NCBI RefSeq assembly: GCF_029852145.1
Contig: NC_079975.1
Span: 14,257,275-14,321,274, forward strand
Origin: Microplitis mediator
Taxonomy: Eukaryota > Arthropoda > Insecta > Hymenoptera > Braconidae
DNA: 64,000 nucleotides
Direction of reading: 5' to 3'
This document shows positions 11,545 to 22,072 of this stretch, one piece after another. The translations under genes and the position numbers were made by a program. How positions within the stretch are numbered: the first letter of the stretch is position 1; every line of letters begins with the position of its first letter. The notes under the pieces were generated by a model. It made no database searches and was not told the DNA's origin. It was given only the letters and a program-made list of their open reading frames with translations.

Positions 11545-12644
11545 TTTTTTTTTGCCACCCTACTATGTATGGTCATATATCACAAGTTTTGTTCCTTAAA
11601 TTGTAAAATCGTTATCAAATTGAAAAAATTAATTTTTTTTTTATTTTCTTTCATTTTTGCGTTAGTTATTTAGTAAATGTGAGGTAAAGAGAAAAAAAAA
11701 AGTTTCCAAAAAAACGAAAAAAAAAAAAACAAGAATTTTTTTACTTTTTTTTTACGTTTTACTCGGGGTTTTTTTTTTTTTTTCGTTTTTTTGGAAATTT
11801 TCTTTTTTTTTTTCTCTTTACGTCACATTTACTGAATAACTAACGCACAAATGAAAGAAAATAAAGAAAAATTAATTTTTTCATTTTAATAACGATTTCA
11901 CAATTTAAGGAACAAAACTTGTTCGTTTAATTGTTTTGCAAAATTTTGAGGAATTGGACCGGACAAACGGTTCAATGGATCAATCTGTAAATTTCCAGGG
12001 TTTTGGGGGTACATAAAGCTGTAAAATTACCTGGCAACATTATTTTTTTTATCAATATTTACAGAGTAGCGATGAGTTGACTAAAAAACCAGAAAATGGC
12101 CATTTTTTGTGGGTTTTCCAAATTGATGTTAAGGATACAAAAAAAAATTTTATTTTTTAAATCAAAATTGGAGTTTGTAGGGTACTTATTCAAATTTTTA
12201 ATGCCACCCTCAAATTTACTTTTCAACCATTAGTTGCTGAGATATTGATAATCAAAGACAAAAGGATCCTTTTTCATTTGAAGGCTGATATCTCAGCAGC
12301 AAATTGTCGTACAGAGAAACAAAAAAAAGCAAATTGTAGCTGAATAAATTTCCTAAACAAGCCATGAATTCGTTTTTTTAAAAAAATCTTTCCCGGCCCT
12401 GTAGACCTAAAAAACGAAACCAAAAAATTTAGAAAAATTTTGTCTCGACCTTTTTCTTCTGATTCCGCAAAAACCGTGGCTCAAAAAAATATTTTGCTGA
12501 AAGATCTTCAAACTAGAGATTTTAAGCTTCAATTACCTTTCCTTGTATTTTTTGATACGATAATTTTTCACGAAAATACAGCCTTCCAAAAATCACTAAA
12601 AAATTTATAAAATTTTCTTGTTCCTTCATTTTTTTGGATAAGTG
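11545..12644. repeat. second, truncated foldback related to the 5984 element
   Basis: A hairpin at about 11580-11935 (arms containing GGAACAAAACTTGTT-like and TAACGCA) is followed by a right arm resembling 8650-9100 in inverse, ending with GGATAAGTG and TA at 12645. The left terminus is missing: the sequence begins instead near TTTTTTTTTGCCACCCTA (11546-11563), a terminus of the GGGTGGC element family. So it is probably truncated or joined to another element. Confidence 0.45.
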
Positions 12645-12796
12645 TATATAATATATAACATAATGTTATAATTTTAATAATTATGTTATTGAATTTTTAT
12701 TTTGTCAGCTATCAATCAAACTTAAATCCCCATTCCTTAAAAAATATTCAAAGGTTCCGGCAGCAATTTAAAAGTATAAATAGATATCGATTTATA

Positions 12797-14007
12797 CACT
12801 AATGGAAAAAATTAAAGGATCAAAAAAAAATTCTAAATTTTTAGGCGATTTTCAACAGGCTCTAACTTTGATAGAAATGGTCGTACAAGAAATAAAAAAA
12901 AAGGAAATTGTAGCTCCAAGTGTCTACTTTCTGGATTAAAACTTCAAAATTTTTTTGCGTCAGCAGTTTTTGAGTAATCTTAGAAAAACCAGCAACAAAA
13001 AAATTTCAAAAAAAAAAAAAAATTTTTTTTGAATTTAATGTCTGAGAGATCAGTAAAATCACGGAATGCAGCGACGTAAACGTGTTAAAAATTATTGGGT
13101 GTTGGTTTTGTAAATTTCCTATAGTTATTCCAAAAAAAATTTTTTTTTGAAATTTTTGTTTCGAAAAACAACTTTTTTCTTTTTTGGAAATTTAAGCACT
13201 GTCCGCAATAAAATTGTGGACAAAGCTCCAAAAAAATGTTTGTTTTCATCTTGTTAAAGATTATGAGCTTTTCAGAGCAAAAAACGTGATCCTTTAATTT
13301 TTTGAAAAATTTGATGGCGTGAAACAAAAAAACGGCTGGTTGGATTAATCTGGCTCTCTGCAGGGTTTTTGTGGACATATTAAACTGTAAAATGCACAGT
13401 CAACATTATCGATTTCCACAATATTTTCGTTTCAGCGCTTGATTTTCTAAAAAACCACAAAAAGCCCTTTTTTTGTTGCATTTTTAAATTCATGTGACGA
13501 TAGGAAAAAATTTTTTTTTCGAAAAAACAATGGCTAATCGTTGAAGGGAATTTATTCAAGTTTTTAAAACTCACCATTAACTTTCTGTGCGATCATTGGT
13601 TTCTGAGATATCGATAATCAAAGACAAAAGGATCCTTTTCCATTTGAAGACCGATATCTCGGCGAGAAGTGGACGTATCAAGGTCCATAAAAAATGAAAT
13701 TAAAGCTGAATAATGAAGGTATCCGATCCTAATAGTGGTTAAGCCAAAATAATTTTTTCCACGCCCGGAGACCAAAAAAAAAAATTTTTTTAATTTGAAA
13801 TTTTTTTGTTGCTGGTTTTTCTAAGATTACTCAAAAACTGCTGACGCAAAAAAATTTTGAAGTTTTAATCCAGAAAGTAGACACTTGGAGCTACAATTTC
13901 CTTTTTTTTTATTTCTTGTACGACCATTTCTATCAAAGTTAGAGCCTGTTGAAAATCGCCCAAAAATTTAGAATTTTTTTTTGATCCTTTAATTTTTTCC
14001 ATTAGTG
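12797..14007. mobile_element. 1.2-kb foldback element with TA duplication
   Basis: The ends are CACTAATGGAAAAAATTA and its complement, bordered by TA at 12795-12796 and 14008-14009. The terminal ~200 bases are near-perfect inverted copies (for example 12880-12990 against 13810-13920). It belongs to the same end-family as the 5984-11486 element. Predicted ORFs inside are low-complexity. Confidence 0.8.
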
Positions 14008-14194
14008 TATATGGATATTTATAAATTTATAGATAAAAAGATTTGATTATATCTATCTAATTAATTTTATTGTAATTTATGTACAAAACCAAATTCATCA
14101 TTAGGTGCATTATTTACGTAGGATGTATCAGTTTCATTATTTGGGTTAAGTAATGCCATGAATTTTCCTTAATTATAAGTGTATAGCAGACTAG

Positions 14195-14285
14195 ATGGCC
14201 AGACTACCATCAAGCGATTACCAGAGTTAAGCAGCATCGACGTGGGTCATTAATTGGACGGGTGACCCCGTATTACAATAATCGC
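14195..14285 (+). ncRNA. 5S-rRNA-like module (SINE3-type head or 5S pseudogene)
   Basis: GCGATTACCAGAGTTAAGCA, then GCATCGACGTGGGTC and GGACGGGTGACC, correspond to the central and internal-promoter part of animal 5S rRNA (box A around AGTTAAGCAGC, box C around GGGTGACC). The terminal helix is lost. A second copy, minus strand, is at 28765-28870, with the same non-5S flank. So this is a mobile 5S-derived unit, not a rDNA repeat. Confidence 0.7.
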
Positions 14286-14290
14286 TTACA

Positions 14291-15115
14291 GATAGTAATT
14301 TTTTTTTTTTTTTAAATTTGAATTTAACCAACATTTATATTAATGATGACAATCAATCCTAATTAAATCACTTAATTAATAATTTACAGATATTTTCAAT
14401 GAGATTTTAAAAATGACTATCTTCGTTCATGCATGATTATATCTAATCATATATGATTATATATGATCAGGTCTGGCCAATTTTCAGATCTAATTACATA
14501 TGGACTCATATATAATTATACAAAATCATTTTTTATCGGGAAGTTACATAAAAGAAGCTGAATTCGAACAAACTTTTTTTTTAATTAAAATAAAAAATTA
14601 GAAGCGATCGTTGGCACATCTTGAAACTAGCGTAGATTTTTGCAGAATTAGTTGAAGTTTTTTTTAAGTAAAAAAAAAAAAAAAAATAAAAAGGGCTGGA
14701 CTTTGAGAAAATGATGGTTATTTCGAAAAAACTGAAATATTTTATAGATTCGGGCATCTGAAATTTTTTTCGTCTTTTTTTCTTAAACTACATTAAAAAA
14801 CAAAAATTTTCAATTTGGTCTGGTTCCACTCGGTCAATTTTTGAAAAAGTTCTAGTGATTGAAAAAAAAAAGAGCGGTTTTTTTTAAAAAATCGTAATAT
14901 TCTTTGGGTTGGGTAAAAAAATCTGAAATAATTCCTAAAAATGTCTTTTAGGGGGTAGAAAAAGCTAGAAAACATTGAGCAAAATCGAAGGGGGTCGAGT
15001 AAAAAATTTGTCGATTTGGCATGGAATGACCCGTATACTTTTCATTAGATAGAAGCAATCCTTACTGACTATGACAGAAAATAAATTTATCGTTGTTTAA
15101 AAAAAAAAATTGTCT
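14291..15115. other. AT-rich stretch with GATC minisatellite fragment and an element end
   Basis: 14440-14520 holds TATATGATCAGGTCTGGCC-type sequence related to the arrays at 29.1 and 40.8 kb. At about 14985-15033 the sequence GTCGATTTGGCATGGAATGA is the terminus of the GGGGCATTCC element family (see 31047-34754 and 57014). No gene is seen; the ORF at 14793-14975 is AT-rich noise. Confidence 0.45.
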
Positions 15116-15250
15116 ATCGGTTGACCCTGCGGGCCAGCCCCAAAACTTCCCGCTGTTTTCGAGCTCCTTGAGCTCGAAAACATTGTTGTGAATACATTTT
15201 CGAGCTCTTCGAGCTCGAAAATACTTTTGTTTCCCATTGTTTTCGAAAAT
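15116..15250 (+). repeat. dispersed GTTGACCC / GAGCTCGAAAA repeat, copy 2
   Basis: It is nearly identical in its core to 998-1095 (GGTTGACCCTGCGGGCCAG, then AAAACTTCCCGCTGTTTTCG and GAGCTCGAAAA palindromes). The ORF spanning it on the minus strand is not considered real. Confidence 0.7.
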
Positions 15251-15472
15251 AACCGTTTTTAGCATTTCTTTCTCGCATGATATCTCACGAACTAATTGAT
15301 AGATTTCGATGGTTGAGGTAACAATCGACGTGTTTGTAAGGGTTTGCCCTTGCCTCCCCGTACTAGGAAGTTCGGACAATCCTCCGATAGTAACTTGGGT
15401 ATTTGAAGTTTTTGGGTTCTGAAATGTCTGACGCAGCTGAGTACGCAGCTCGATTTGGAATAGGGCAAAGGT

Positions 15473-16328
15473 TGTTAAAATAATATAACAATGATTCTAA
15501 ATATAACTCTAGCTCTTTTATTATTAATAAATATTTAATTGTTAAATATATACACTCAATGTTTAATTTATTCGTAACTAATAATTAATAAATGAGAAGT
15601 TTCGCGACGTAGTTCCACTGCGCATGCGCCACTTCCGTTTCACCGGGATACAAGTCCCAACTTTATTAATAAAAATTTTCTCAATAAATTAATCATGACA
15701 ATAATTAACGAGTTTGATTTTATTTAAACCAGTAAAGAAATTCGGCAATGTCGAGAGAAAATCCTGACAAATAAAATTTACCGATGATAAATTACCGCAT
15801 GCACAGGGGTAGAAAATAATGTGAATAAATTTAATAAAAAGAATTTAGAATAAAGACGATAAAATTAATGAGGGAATCTTCTCCACGTGTTTGACAACCT
15901 GTAATATTATAAAATTCCCAAAACCTTTATTCCAAAGAACTTACATCGACCTGTCCTAGGTGTTTACCCGTAGTAGTCATCTCAAACGTAAATCGACAGG
16001 ATCCTTCTTCTGGTGTAATTCGAGGTGGAACGTAGATGTAACGACTCTTAGAAAAACTGCACTTATAATTTATGGCGTCTGCCTGAATAAAGACTTTGCT
16101 ACAACGTTGGAAACAAAACAGCACAAAAGAAATCTTGAGCGACCGCTCAGTTCAACAAGTTGGTGTGAATTAATTTTTGGTTTTTGTCGTCCGGCGACGA
16201 AGTGTCCAGTTTACCCCTATCGTCGCGCCGTTAGACCAAATTCGACGCAAGGGCGGGTGCGCAGATTAAAAGGCGCGAAATTTAATTTTTGCTGACCTGG
16301 CAGTCGAACACCAGGTCACCCCGTTACA
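15473..16328 (-). mobile_element. possible solo LTR (about 856 bp)
   Basis: On the minus strand the segment begins TGTAACGGGGTGACCTGG and ends TTTTAACA, giving TG..CA ends. It has a TTAAAAGG promoter-like box near 16268 and AATAAA-like signals near 15670-15530. No 4-6 bp target duplication can be recognised and no second copy exists in the window, so the boundaries are tentative. It contains an exon-like open stretch (15945-16098). Confidence 0.35.
15945..16098 (-). pseudogene. exon-like fragment, unidentified (possibly captured host exon)
   Basis: On the minus strand an acceptor-like TTTCCAACGTTGTAG precedes and a strong donor GTAAGT follows a 154-nt open segment. It encodes a peptide with SRYIYVPPRITPEEG and CRFTFEMTTTGKHLGQVD. 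The composition is unlike the AT-rich noise ORFs around it. The final part resembles the first strand of cyclophilin-type peptidyl-prolyl isomerases (FF.....GK.LGRV), but this is only a visual resemblance. It may instead be chance reading through an LTR. Confidence 0.25.
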
Positions 16329-16329
16329 T

Positions 16330-16543
16330 GTTTTATTGAGTTCTAGAGCTGAGTAGATTTTGAAGTCGATCGTCCAAGTCGTATCTGAGAAATCAATAAA
16401 AAACAAAAAAAAAAATATTTTTTTTCCGTAATTCGCCAATATTTTCGAGTCTACTCGATCAAATGATCTAAAATTTTTAGAAAAGTTGATGGCCAACAAG
16501 CTCTTTCGACTGCCGCCTTAACCATCCAAATCGGTTCATCAGT

Positions 16544-16585
<42 letters not shown>

Positions 16586-16745
16586 TACAGACACTCAGAC
16601 ATCATTCTGAAAATAGTCAGAATAGCTTTCTAGGACCTCAAAACGTCGACATCTGATGAAATTTCGATTTTCGCAAATCGGGTTGAAAACAATAACTTCC
16701 CAATTTTTCGAAAATCGTCGATTTTCTTAGCGGGAAGTTAAAAAT
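16330..16745 (-). repeat. AACTTCCCGC-ended repeat with (CA)n, reverse copy
   Basis: A (CA)n tract at about 16548-16580 is followed by ATTCTGAAAATAGTCAGAAT, ACGTCGACATCTGATGAAAT and finally CTTAGCGGGAAGTTA. The same blocks in opposite order occur at 35031-35330 with (TG)n, and partial copies are at 43010-43145, 60190-60235 and 62262-62305. The left part (16330-16500) resembles the ~160-bp units at 35.5 kb. Confidence 0.7.
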
Positions 16746-16992
16746 TTTGTAGTTTATAAAATCATATCTGACCGTGTAAAAAACATGGGCATTAAAAAAA
16801 TACATGGATAATAGATCCCAACCGCCTAATATACCCTTACTGTTAATTGTTAATGATCATATTACAAATGATCGTGATCATGATAATTTACACAGTGAAA
16901 CGATTTTAAATAATGTTGTAAATAAGTAAATTAATTATAGTGTGCTTAATGGTAATAATAAAAGTGATGAGAATAGTTTTAGTAATTGTGTA

Positions 16993-17919
16993 CACTAAGA
17001 AAACATTTCTCTTCGGACAATTAAATTGGTTTTGTTAAATTCCCTTAAACTAAATTTTATTACGTCAACATAATCTATTTTGTCATTTTTAACAAATGAT
17101 TTAATAGACTATATTTGATTGACATTAATATTTCTCTCTCTAAGATAATAAAATCATTTATTGGTAAAGTTAAGAAAATATTTATTTAATGGACAATTAA
17201 ACTATTTTATAGTGCTAACAAATTCAAATACTGAAGCAAAATATTATTATATTAACTCTAATGAATATTACTCAGACACAAAAAAATTGACTTATTCAGA
17301 ATACATATATTTAAACCTAATGATTATGGATTTAAAAAGTTATTGTGCTAGGCAGCAGCAGCGGGAGTAGTACGATGCTTGCCACTAGATCGCGCCCACC
17401 AGTTGTAGTGTCCCTGGTAAGAAACTTATTTCAGAAGTGTTATATTTCCAACTTGAAGCATTTATGGGACGGGTTACCTGCTGTAAATCAGCAGAGAGAC
17501 GATAACCTATTTTTGATAGTAATACAGGGGTATTCTGTATTACACTATGACATTAATGTTTAATATTAATATTTCCCTGAATATTTTTGTCATAGTATTA
17601 AAAAAAAATACGTGTCAAGGAAATAAATTATTTGTCTAAATAAAATATTTAGACAAATCATCTAAATAATTTAACGATTTATTTGTAAATAATTTATTTG
17701 TCTTGATAAGCTCTACAGGTAATCAATTTGATTTTATGCTTGCTACTTAGCGCGTAATAATCTTTACTAAAATTTTATAGTTTTTAATAATTTGTTTTGT
17801 TGGCGGATTATGAAATATTTAGTTAAAACAACTAAATATATGATTGGCAATGGGCAATCAAATCATTTTGTTGTCATAACTAAAACTTAGTTGTCAGAAG
17901 AAAATTTTTTTTCTCAGTG
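16993..17919. mobile_element. 927-bp miniature inverted-repeat element, TA-flanked
   Basis: CACTAAGAAAACATTTCTCT at the left matches the complement of the right end (GAAAATTTTTTTTCTCAGTG), and both sides carry TA (16991-16992, 17920-17921). The interior includes a GC-richer block near 17345-17420. Two small ORFs (17161-17370, 17345-17563) have no recognisable domain. No transposase. Confidence 0.7.
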
Positions 17920-17929
17920 TACAATAGGA

Positions 17930-18096
17930 TAATCGTCGTATACTATCCTCGGCCGATGCTCAATCGGCAGTCTTGCGCTGATGTTAACATCCGATGCCTA
18001 GCGAGTCTTGCTCCCATACATATTCCGATCTTCAGCCGATGCTCGAGGATCGAACGGCTATCATAGCCCGATGATCGACCGATCACCGTTTTTCCT
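17930..18096. repeat. CCGATGCTC-rich segment
   Basis: CCGATG / CGATGATCG motifs recur in this GC-richer 170-bp block (17969, 17989, 18030, 18058 and others), unlike the sequence on either side. It lies directly upstream of the ORF at 18097. It may be the terminal region of an unidentified element. Confidence 0.35.
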
Positions 18097-18513
18097 ATGG
18101 GTTTCCAACGACGTCGAATATGTATTAAAGAAAAAAGTATTGTTCAACATTACGAACGAGCAGTTGTAGATAATAAAGTTATTCATAGTAATTTATATGA
18201 AAGATGCAAAAAGAGAAATAACCGTTGTGTCAAACTTTCAAATGATGAAATATTTAAGATTAAATCATTTGTGTTGACGACATTAGAAAATGAAATAAGT
18301 TGCTATGCTGTTGAATGGTATTTTGAAAAAATAAAAGAACCTTTTATTGCGGACAGAAAATTGCAACATATGCACAAATTAAGAGACAGGCTTAATTGTT
18401 TAGGCATTGCTTATCCATCCGAGATTGTTGAAAGAGTAACATTACTTCCAATCCACAATACATCAAACTATGTAGCATGTGTGCATCCGAATCGCTTTCA
18501 TTTAATCGATTGA
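18097..18513 (+). CDS. hypothetical protein, 138 aa
   Basis: An uninterrupted frame begins at an ATG and ends at TGA. The product is basic, has mixed composition with five cysteines, no signal peptide and no membrane segment. Visible features are an Arg/Lys-rich start (FQRRR), a KKRNNRC patch near residue 39, and a conserved-looking C-terminal part (GIAYPSEIVERVTLLPI, then NYVACVHPNRFHLID). I do not recognise the family. It is less AT-biased than noise ORFs here, and codon positions look used, so it could be a real exon or the remnant of a transposon gene. The upstream CCGATG-rich block may belong to the same element. There are no neighbours that suggest a role. Confidence 0.35.
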   Translation: MGFQRRRICIKEKSIVQHYERAVVDNKVIHSNLYERCKKRNNRCVKLSNDEIFKIKSFVLTTLENEISCYAVEWYFEKIKEPFIADRKLQHMHKLRDRLNCLGIAYPSEIVERVTLLPIHNTSNYVACVHPNRFHLID

Positions 18514-18724
18514 CTTATTTCCAAAGTTATGATAAATAATTTAATAAGTATAAAATAATAGTATCAAAAGCTTAGATGATTATTCTGAATAGTTAGTAGC
18601 CATCACAAGTATTGACTTATTTGTATTTCAATTTATTTTTTTGAAATAATTTTCTTTTTTATTTAATTCTTAATCTATGTTTGTGAATAATAACAAAACA
18701 ATAAAACAAATTTTATTTCACTAA

Positions 18725-19120
18725 TTAGTAAATTTTTTTAAATTAGTATATTTATTAAAATTCGTATATTTTTTTTCTCACCTCCGGGCGGAAAGCGTCA
18801 ACTTTCGTCCCGGTGTGCAAAACGAAGTTGCCGCTTTCTGCCTCCGTCGAGGAGAAAAATAGTATACACTCCTCGGGAAATAAATAAGAAAGCCTCAAAT
18901 CACATGTTTGTTGACCTCGGCTTCGCCTCGGCCAGCAATCACATGTGATCTGAGACATTTCTTACTTTACTTCCCTAGGTGTGTAATATACTATTAAATT
19001 AGTATATTTATTAAAATTCGTATATTTTTTAAAATTCGTACATTTTTTAAAATTCGTACATTTTTTAAAATTCGTACATTTTTTAAAATTCGTACATTTA
19101 TTAAAATTAGTATATGTAAG
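18725..19120. repeat. ATTCGTACATTTTTTAAA tandem repeats around a GC-rich hairpin block
   Basis: At 19000-19110 the ~19-bp unit AAAATTCGTACATTTTTT repeats about six times, and the same unit flanks the GC-rich block 18775-18960 on its left. The block contains the hairpin CCTCGGCTTCGCCTCGG and an ATCACATGTGAT palindrome. The unit recurs at 19460-19510. The minus-strand ORF across the block (18755-18958) has no recognised domain. Confidence 0.6.
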
Positions 19121-19189
19121 AAGGACACTTTAATATATTTCACTTGCTAGTAGATAGAACCAAATATTTATTTAACAATTAAACATTAT

Positions 19190-19480
19190 TAAGCCCGACA
19201 ACTAATCGTATAATATGGACAGTAAACAATAAGTAATATAATAAGGGAAAGGGAGAGAGTAGCTAGATGACGTCACGTTGGGTCCTCTCGGAGGGCTCCG
19301 TCGGAATGCCTCTTCTTCGTCAGCCTCAATGTCCATCTCGCCCTTCTCTTGTGGGGGAGAGCCTTGTCACAGGCTGGGGGCAGTTCCTGACGTCAGAGAC
19401 TACGGGTCTCAAGATGCATACCGAGCAAAAGGCTCGGTATTCAGAAAGGAGAAGCTTACATATATTTATTGAAATTCGTA
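19190..19480. other. GC-richer island, unidentified
   Basis: About 290 bases of clearly higher GC content (CTCTCGGAGGGCTCCGTCGG, GACGTCA twice, CCGAGC..GCTCGG hairpin) sit between copies of the 19-bp tandem repeat. Overlapping ORFs on both strands are open but none is recognisable. Together with 18725-19120 it may form one composite element. Confidence 0.35.
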
Positions 19481-19822
19481 TATTTTTTAAAATTAGTATA
19501 TTTATTAAAATGAATGCCAATATATTGTTTCTACAACCATTGAATCTTTTTTTAAAGTAAACTAGAAACTAAAAGCGCGCGTCGCACGCGCGCCTAAAAT
19601 TTAAATATGTTATATTCTACCCATGAAAAACCACCTTCATTGATAATTAATATTTGATCGGAAGTCTTTAACGTTTTATTTATTCCAAGATCATTAATTT
19701 CTAGTGATTTTTTAATTTTGAAAATGGTTTATTATATCATTCAATCGATTTTGTGACGTAATCAAGTTAACGGTTTGTGTAATTAAAAATTACGGTGATA
19801 ACACAAAAAAAAAATTTATGTA

Positions 19823-20328
19823 GAGAGGGGAGAGCGAAACGGAGTACTAACGAAATAATAAGTTTTAGAGGACTCAAATATATTAAATCTTTTTTTTCAA
19901 TAATATTTAAAGTAAATAAACAAAATTTCCAGTTGCCGTTAAAAAAAAAAAGTTTTATTCTTGCGGGCAAAATGGGGTACCCCCCAAAAAATTTTTTTTT
20001 TTAATTTTTAAATATTGAATAAATTGAATTTTTTTACAAGTAATTTAAATAAAGAAAAATTACAGCTTACAGGATTATTGAATGCAACTGAAGAAAAAAA
20101 TTTTTTAATAGTTTTTATCATAAAACAAGTCATTAACATTTCGACTAACACTTGATTTTTGAAAAAGTTTAACAAAAAAAAAATTCAAAATAACGCTCGA
20201 TTATATTTACGAAAATGATTTTGAATCGTTTTAAAAAACATTTTAAAAAAAATTGTTTTAATAAAATTTTGGGCGTGCTCCGTTTTGCTTGTCCTACTCC
20301 ATTTTGTCTCTTCCCCTCCACTGGCCCC
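19823..20328. mobile_element. miniature element with GGGGCAAAA-type ends, second copy
   Basis: The left end GAGAGGGGAGAGCGAAACGG and right end CTCCGTTTTGCTTGTCC..CTCTTCCCC are inverted relatives bordered by TA (19821-19822, 20329-20330). The inner GGGCAAAATGGGGTACCCC at about 19963 matches the 7089-7988 element. The ORFs at 19767-20004 overlap the ends and are not genes. Confidence 0.6.
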
Positions 20329-20339
20329 TAATTATATAA

Positions 20340-22072
20340 GATTATACATAAAATACTGTATATAATTATATCAAATTTGATATGACTTTCAGTACTGTAA
20401 AATTATACTGAATTTTATATAATTATATATAATTATATAGAAATAGGTTACAGTAGAAGGAAAATTTCCTAAAAAATTTTATTTAATGCTAATCAAATGA
20501 TCGTGTGTTCTAGTCGAACGAGATTTCTTTTTGGGTACAATCCCTATTCGTTCCGATTGATTAAGAAATTCCCTTATCTCGTATAGTATAACGCTATTCC
20601 TTTACAACCCAACTATTCTACAATAATTTATATTTATTTTGAAATCATTTATTCAATGTCAGTATTGTAATTGCGAAAGTATTTTGATAAATAATTCAAT
20701 TAATTCTATGAAGAAATCTATTTAACGATTTGTAGAATTAAAAATTTAGAAGTTAAGTAACTATTATTAAGTTATATCTTACACAATAAAAAAAAAATGT
20801 TAAATTAACACAAAACTGTGTGTTAGAACGACACTTCACATAAATTTTTATGTAGTTTTAACAATGTTCTCTTCCATAAAAATAACAACACAAAAATTGC
20901 TAAATGCAACACAAAAAGATGTTAATATTCTTCGTTACCGGTTCTATAACTTTTACACATTCATGTGTTATTTGCAAATCACGTAAAATGTTGATTTGAC
21001 ATTTATATTTGTGTTATTTTGTTATAAAAACGTTACTTTCATGAATTAACACGCACTCTATGTTAAAAGTACATTTTAAAAATGTTATTTTGATAGTAAC
21101 GCTGAATAAATATTACTTTTGTTTTAATTATTAACATTTTATTGTGTTACAAATGAATTGATCAAGCAGCACAAAAGCAGTATATTAAATTAACACACAA
21201 AAATGTTAAAAATTCTACATAAAATTTTTAACAGATACTTTTGAATTTGTGAATTTCATTCAAACACTGAAAGCAAATTCGGAGTCTTAATCTAACGATT
21301 ATTTATTAAATACTGAGTTAATTAGAAAGAGATCAGAACAAAGCGCTCTTAGAGTTTATGTGGGAAGGTATAACGGTCGACGATGAAGTCGTCAGCGCTG
21401 ATCGATCACGGTTAAAATAATTATGAATTATATCTCAATTAATAAAACTATTTTTAATATTTAACATTTTACAGCTATTCATCTAATATTTAGTATCAAT
21501 TCTTTAAATATCCTTCTCACTTCTATTTAAAAACTAAAACGCTTTATTTGAAATTTCAACTTTACGTAATTCATATTTACTATAATCATATCTACATTGA
21601 TATGTTTGCTTTTCATTAATTGATTTTCAATATCGATTATTTACTATAAAATCTTGGGTCTGTAGCTCTCTGTGATCCTAACTCAGAAGAAAACAGAATT
21701 ATTATTAAAGTTAAAATTTTTGGTGTTCACTAACATACCATTCCAAATCATACTAACGATTGCTTTAAAACCATTTATCGTAAGTAATTTAAATTTACAA
21801 TTATACGTTTTTATTACAGTGTAGAGCAAGAAGAATTTTTCTACAATGTCATTGTGTATCTTTATTTAATTCGTAATATACAACGATTTAATTTTTAAAA
21901 TTCATATAATAAAAAAAATAATTCCCCTAAAACAAAGGACAAAAATTATTAATTTATTTATAACATAAAAATAACACATCAAAAATCTTCCAAACTTTTG
22001 AATAAGGTAAATTAGTGATCTCTGATTGAAAAATCTAATGAGGAGTGATTTGAAAAAGCTCACCCTCGCGGA
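20340..22072. other. AT-rich region with AACACAAAA-type repeats, no gene
   Basis: 20780-21240 is rich in AACACAAAAATGTTA and its complement, which suggests subterminal repeats of a miniature element. Similar sequence is seen at 25280-25575. The rest (21240-22072) shows no ORF, RNA or clear repeat. A possible right end TTATTACAGTGTA lies near 21815. Confidence 0.4.

Larger units (their letters stand above)
12680..14290 (+). mobile_element. 5S-containing dispersed element, copy A (interrupted)
   Basis: The segments 12680-12796 and 14010-14290 correspond to one continuous sequence that reappears reversed at 28735-29040 (shared phrases: CTATCAATCAAACTTAAATC, GGCAGCAATTTAAAAGTATAA, AAGTAATGCCAT). 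The element at 12797-14007 is inserted between them. A 5S-like module sits at the 3' end. Confidence 0.65.

Noticed and set aside
14195..14285. Functional 5S rRNA gene
   Set aside because: The terminal helix sequences are lost and the second copy shares non-5S flanks.
15960..16295. 111-aa plus-strand ORF in the LTR-like block
   Set aside because: No recognisable motif, no second exon, and opposite to the more plausible minus-strand exon-like segment.
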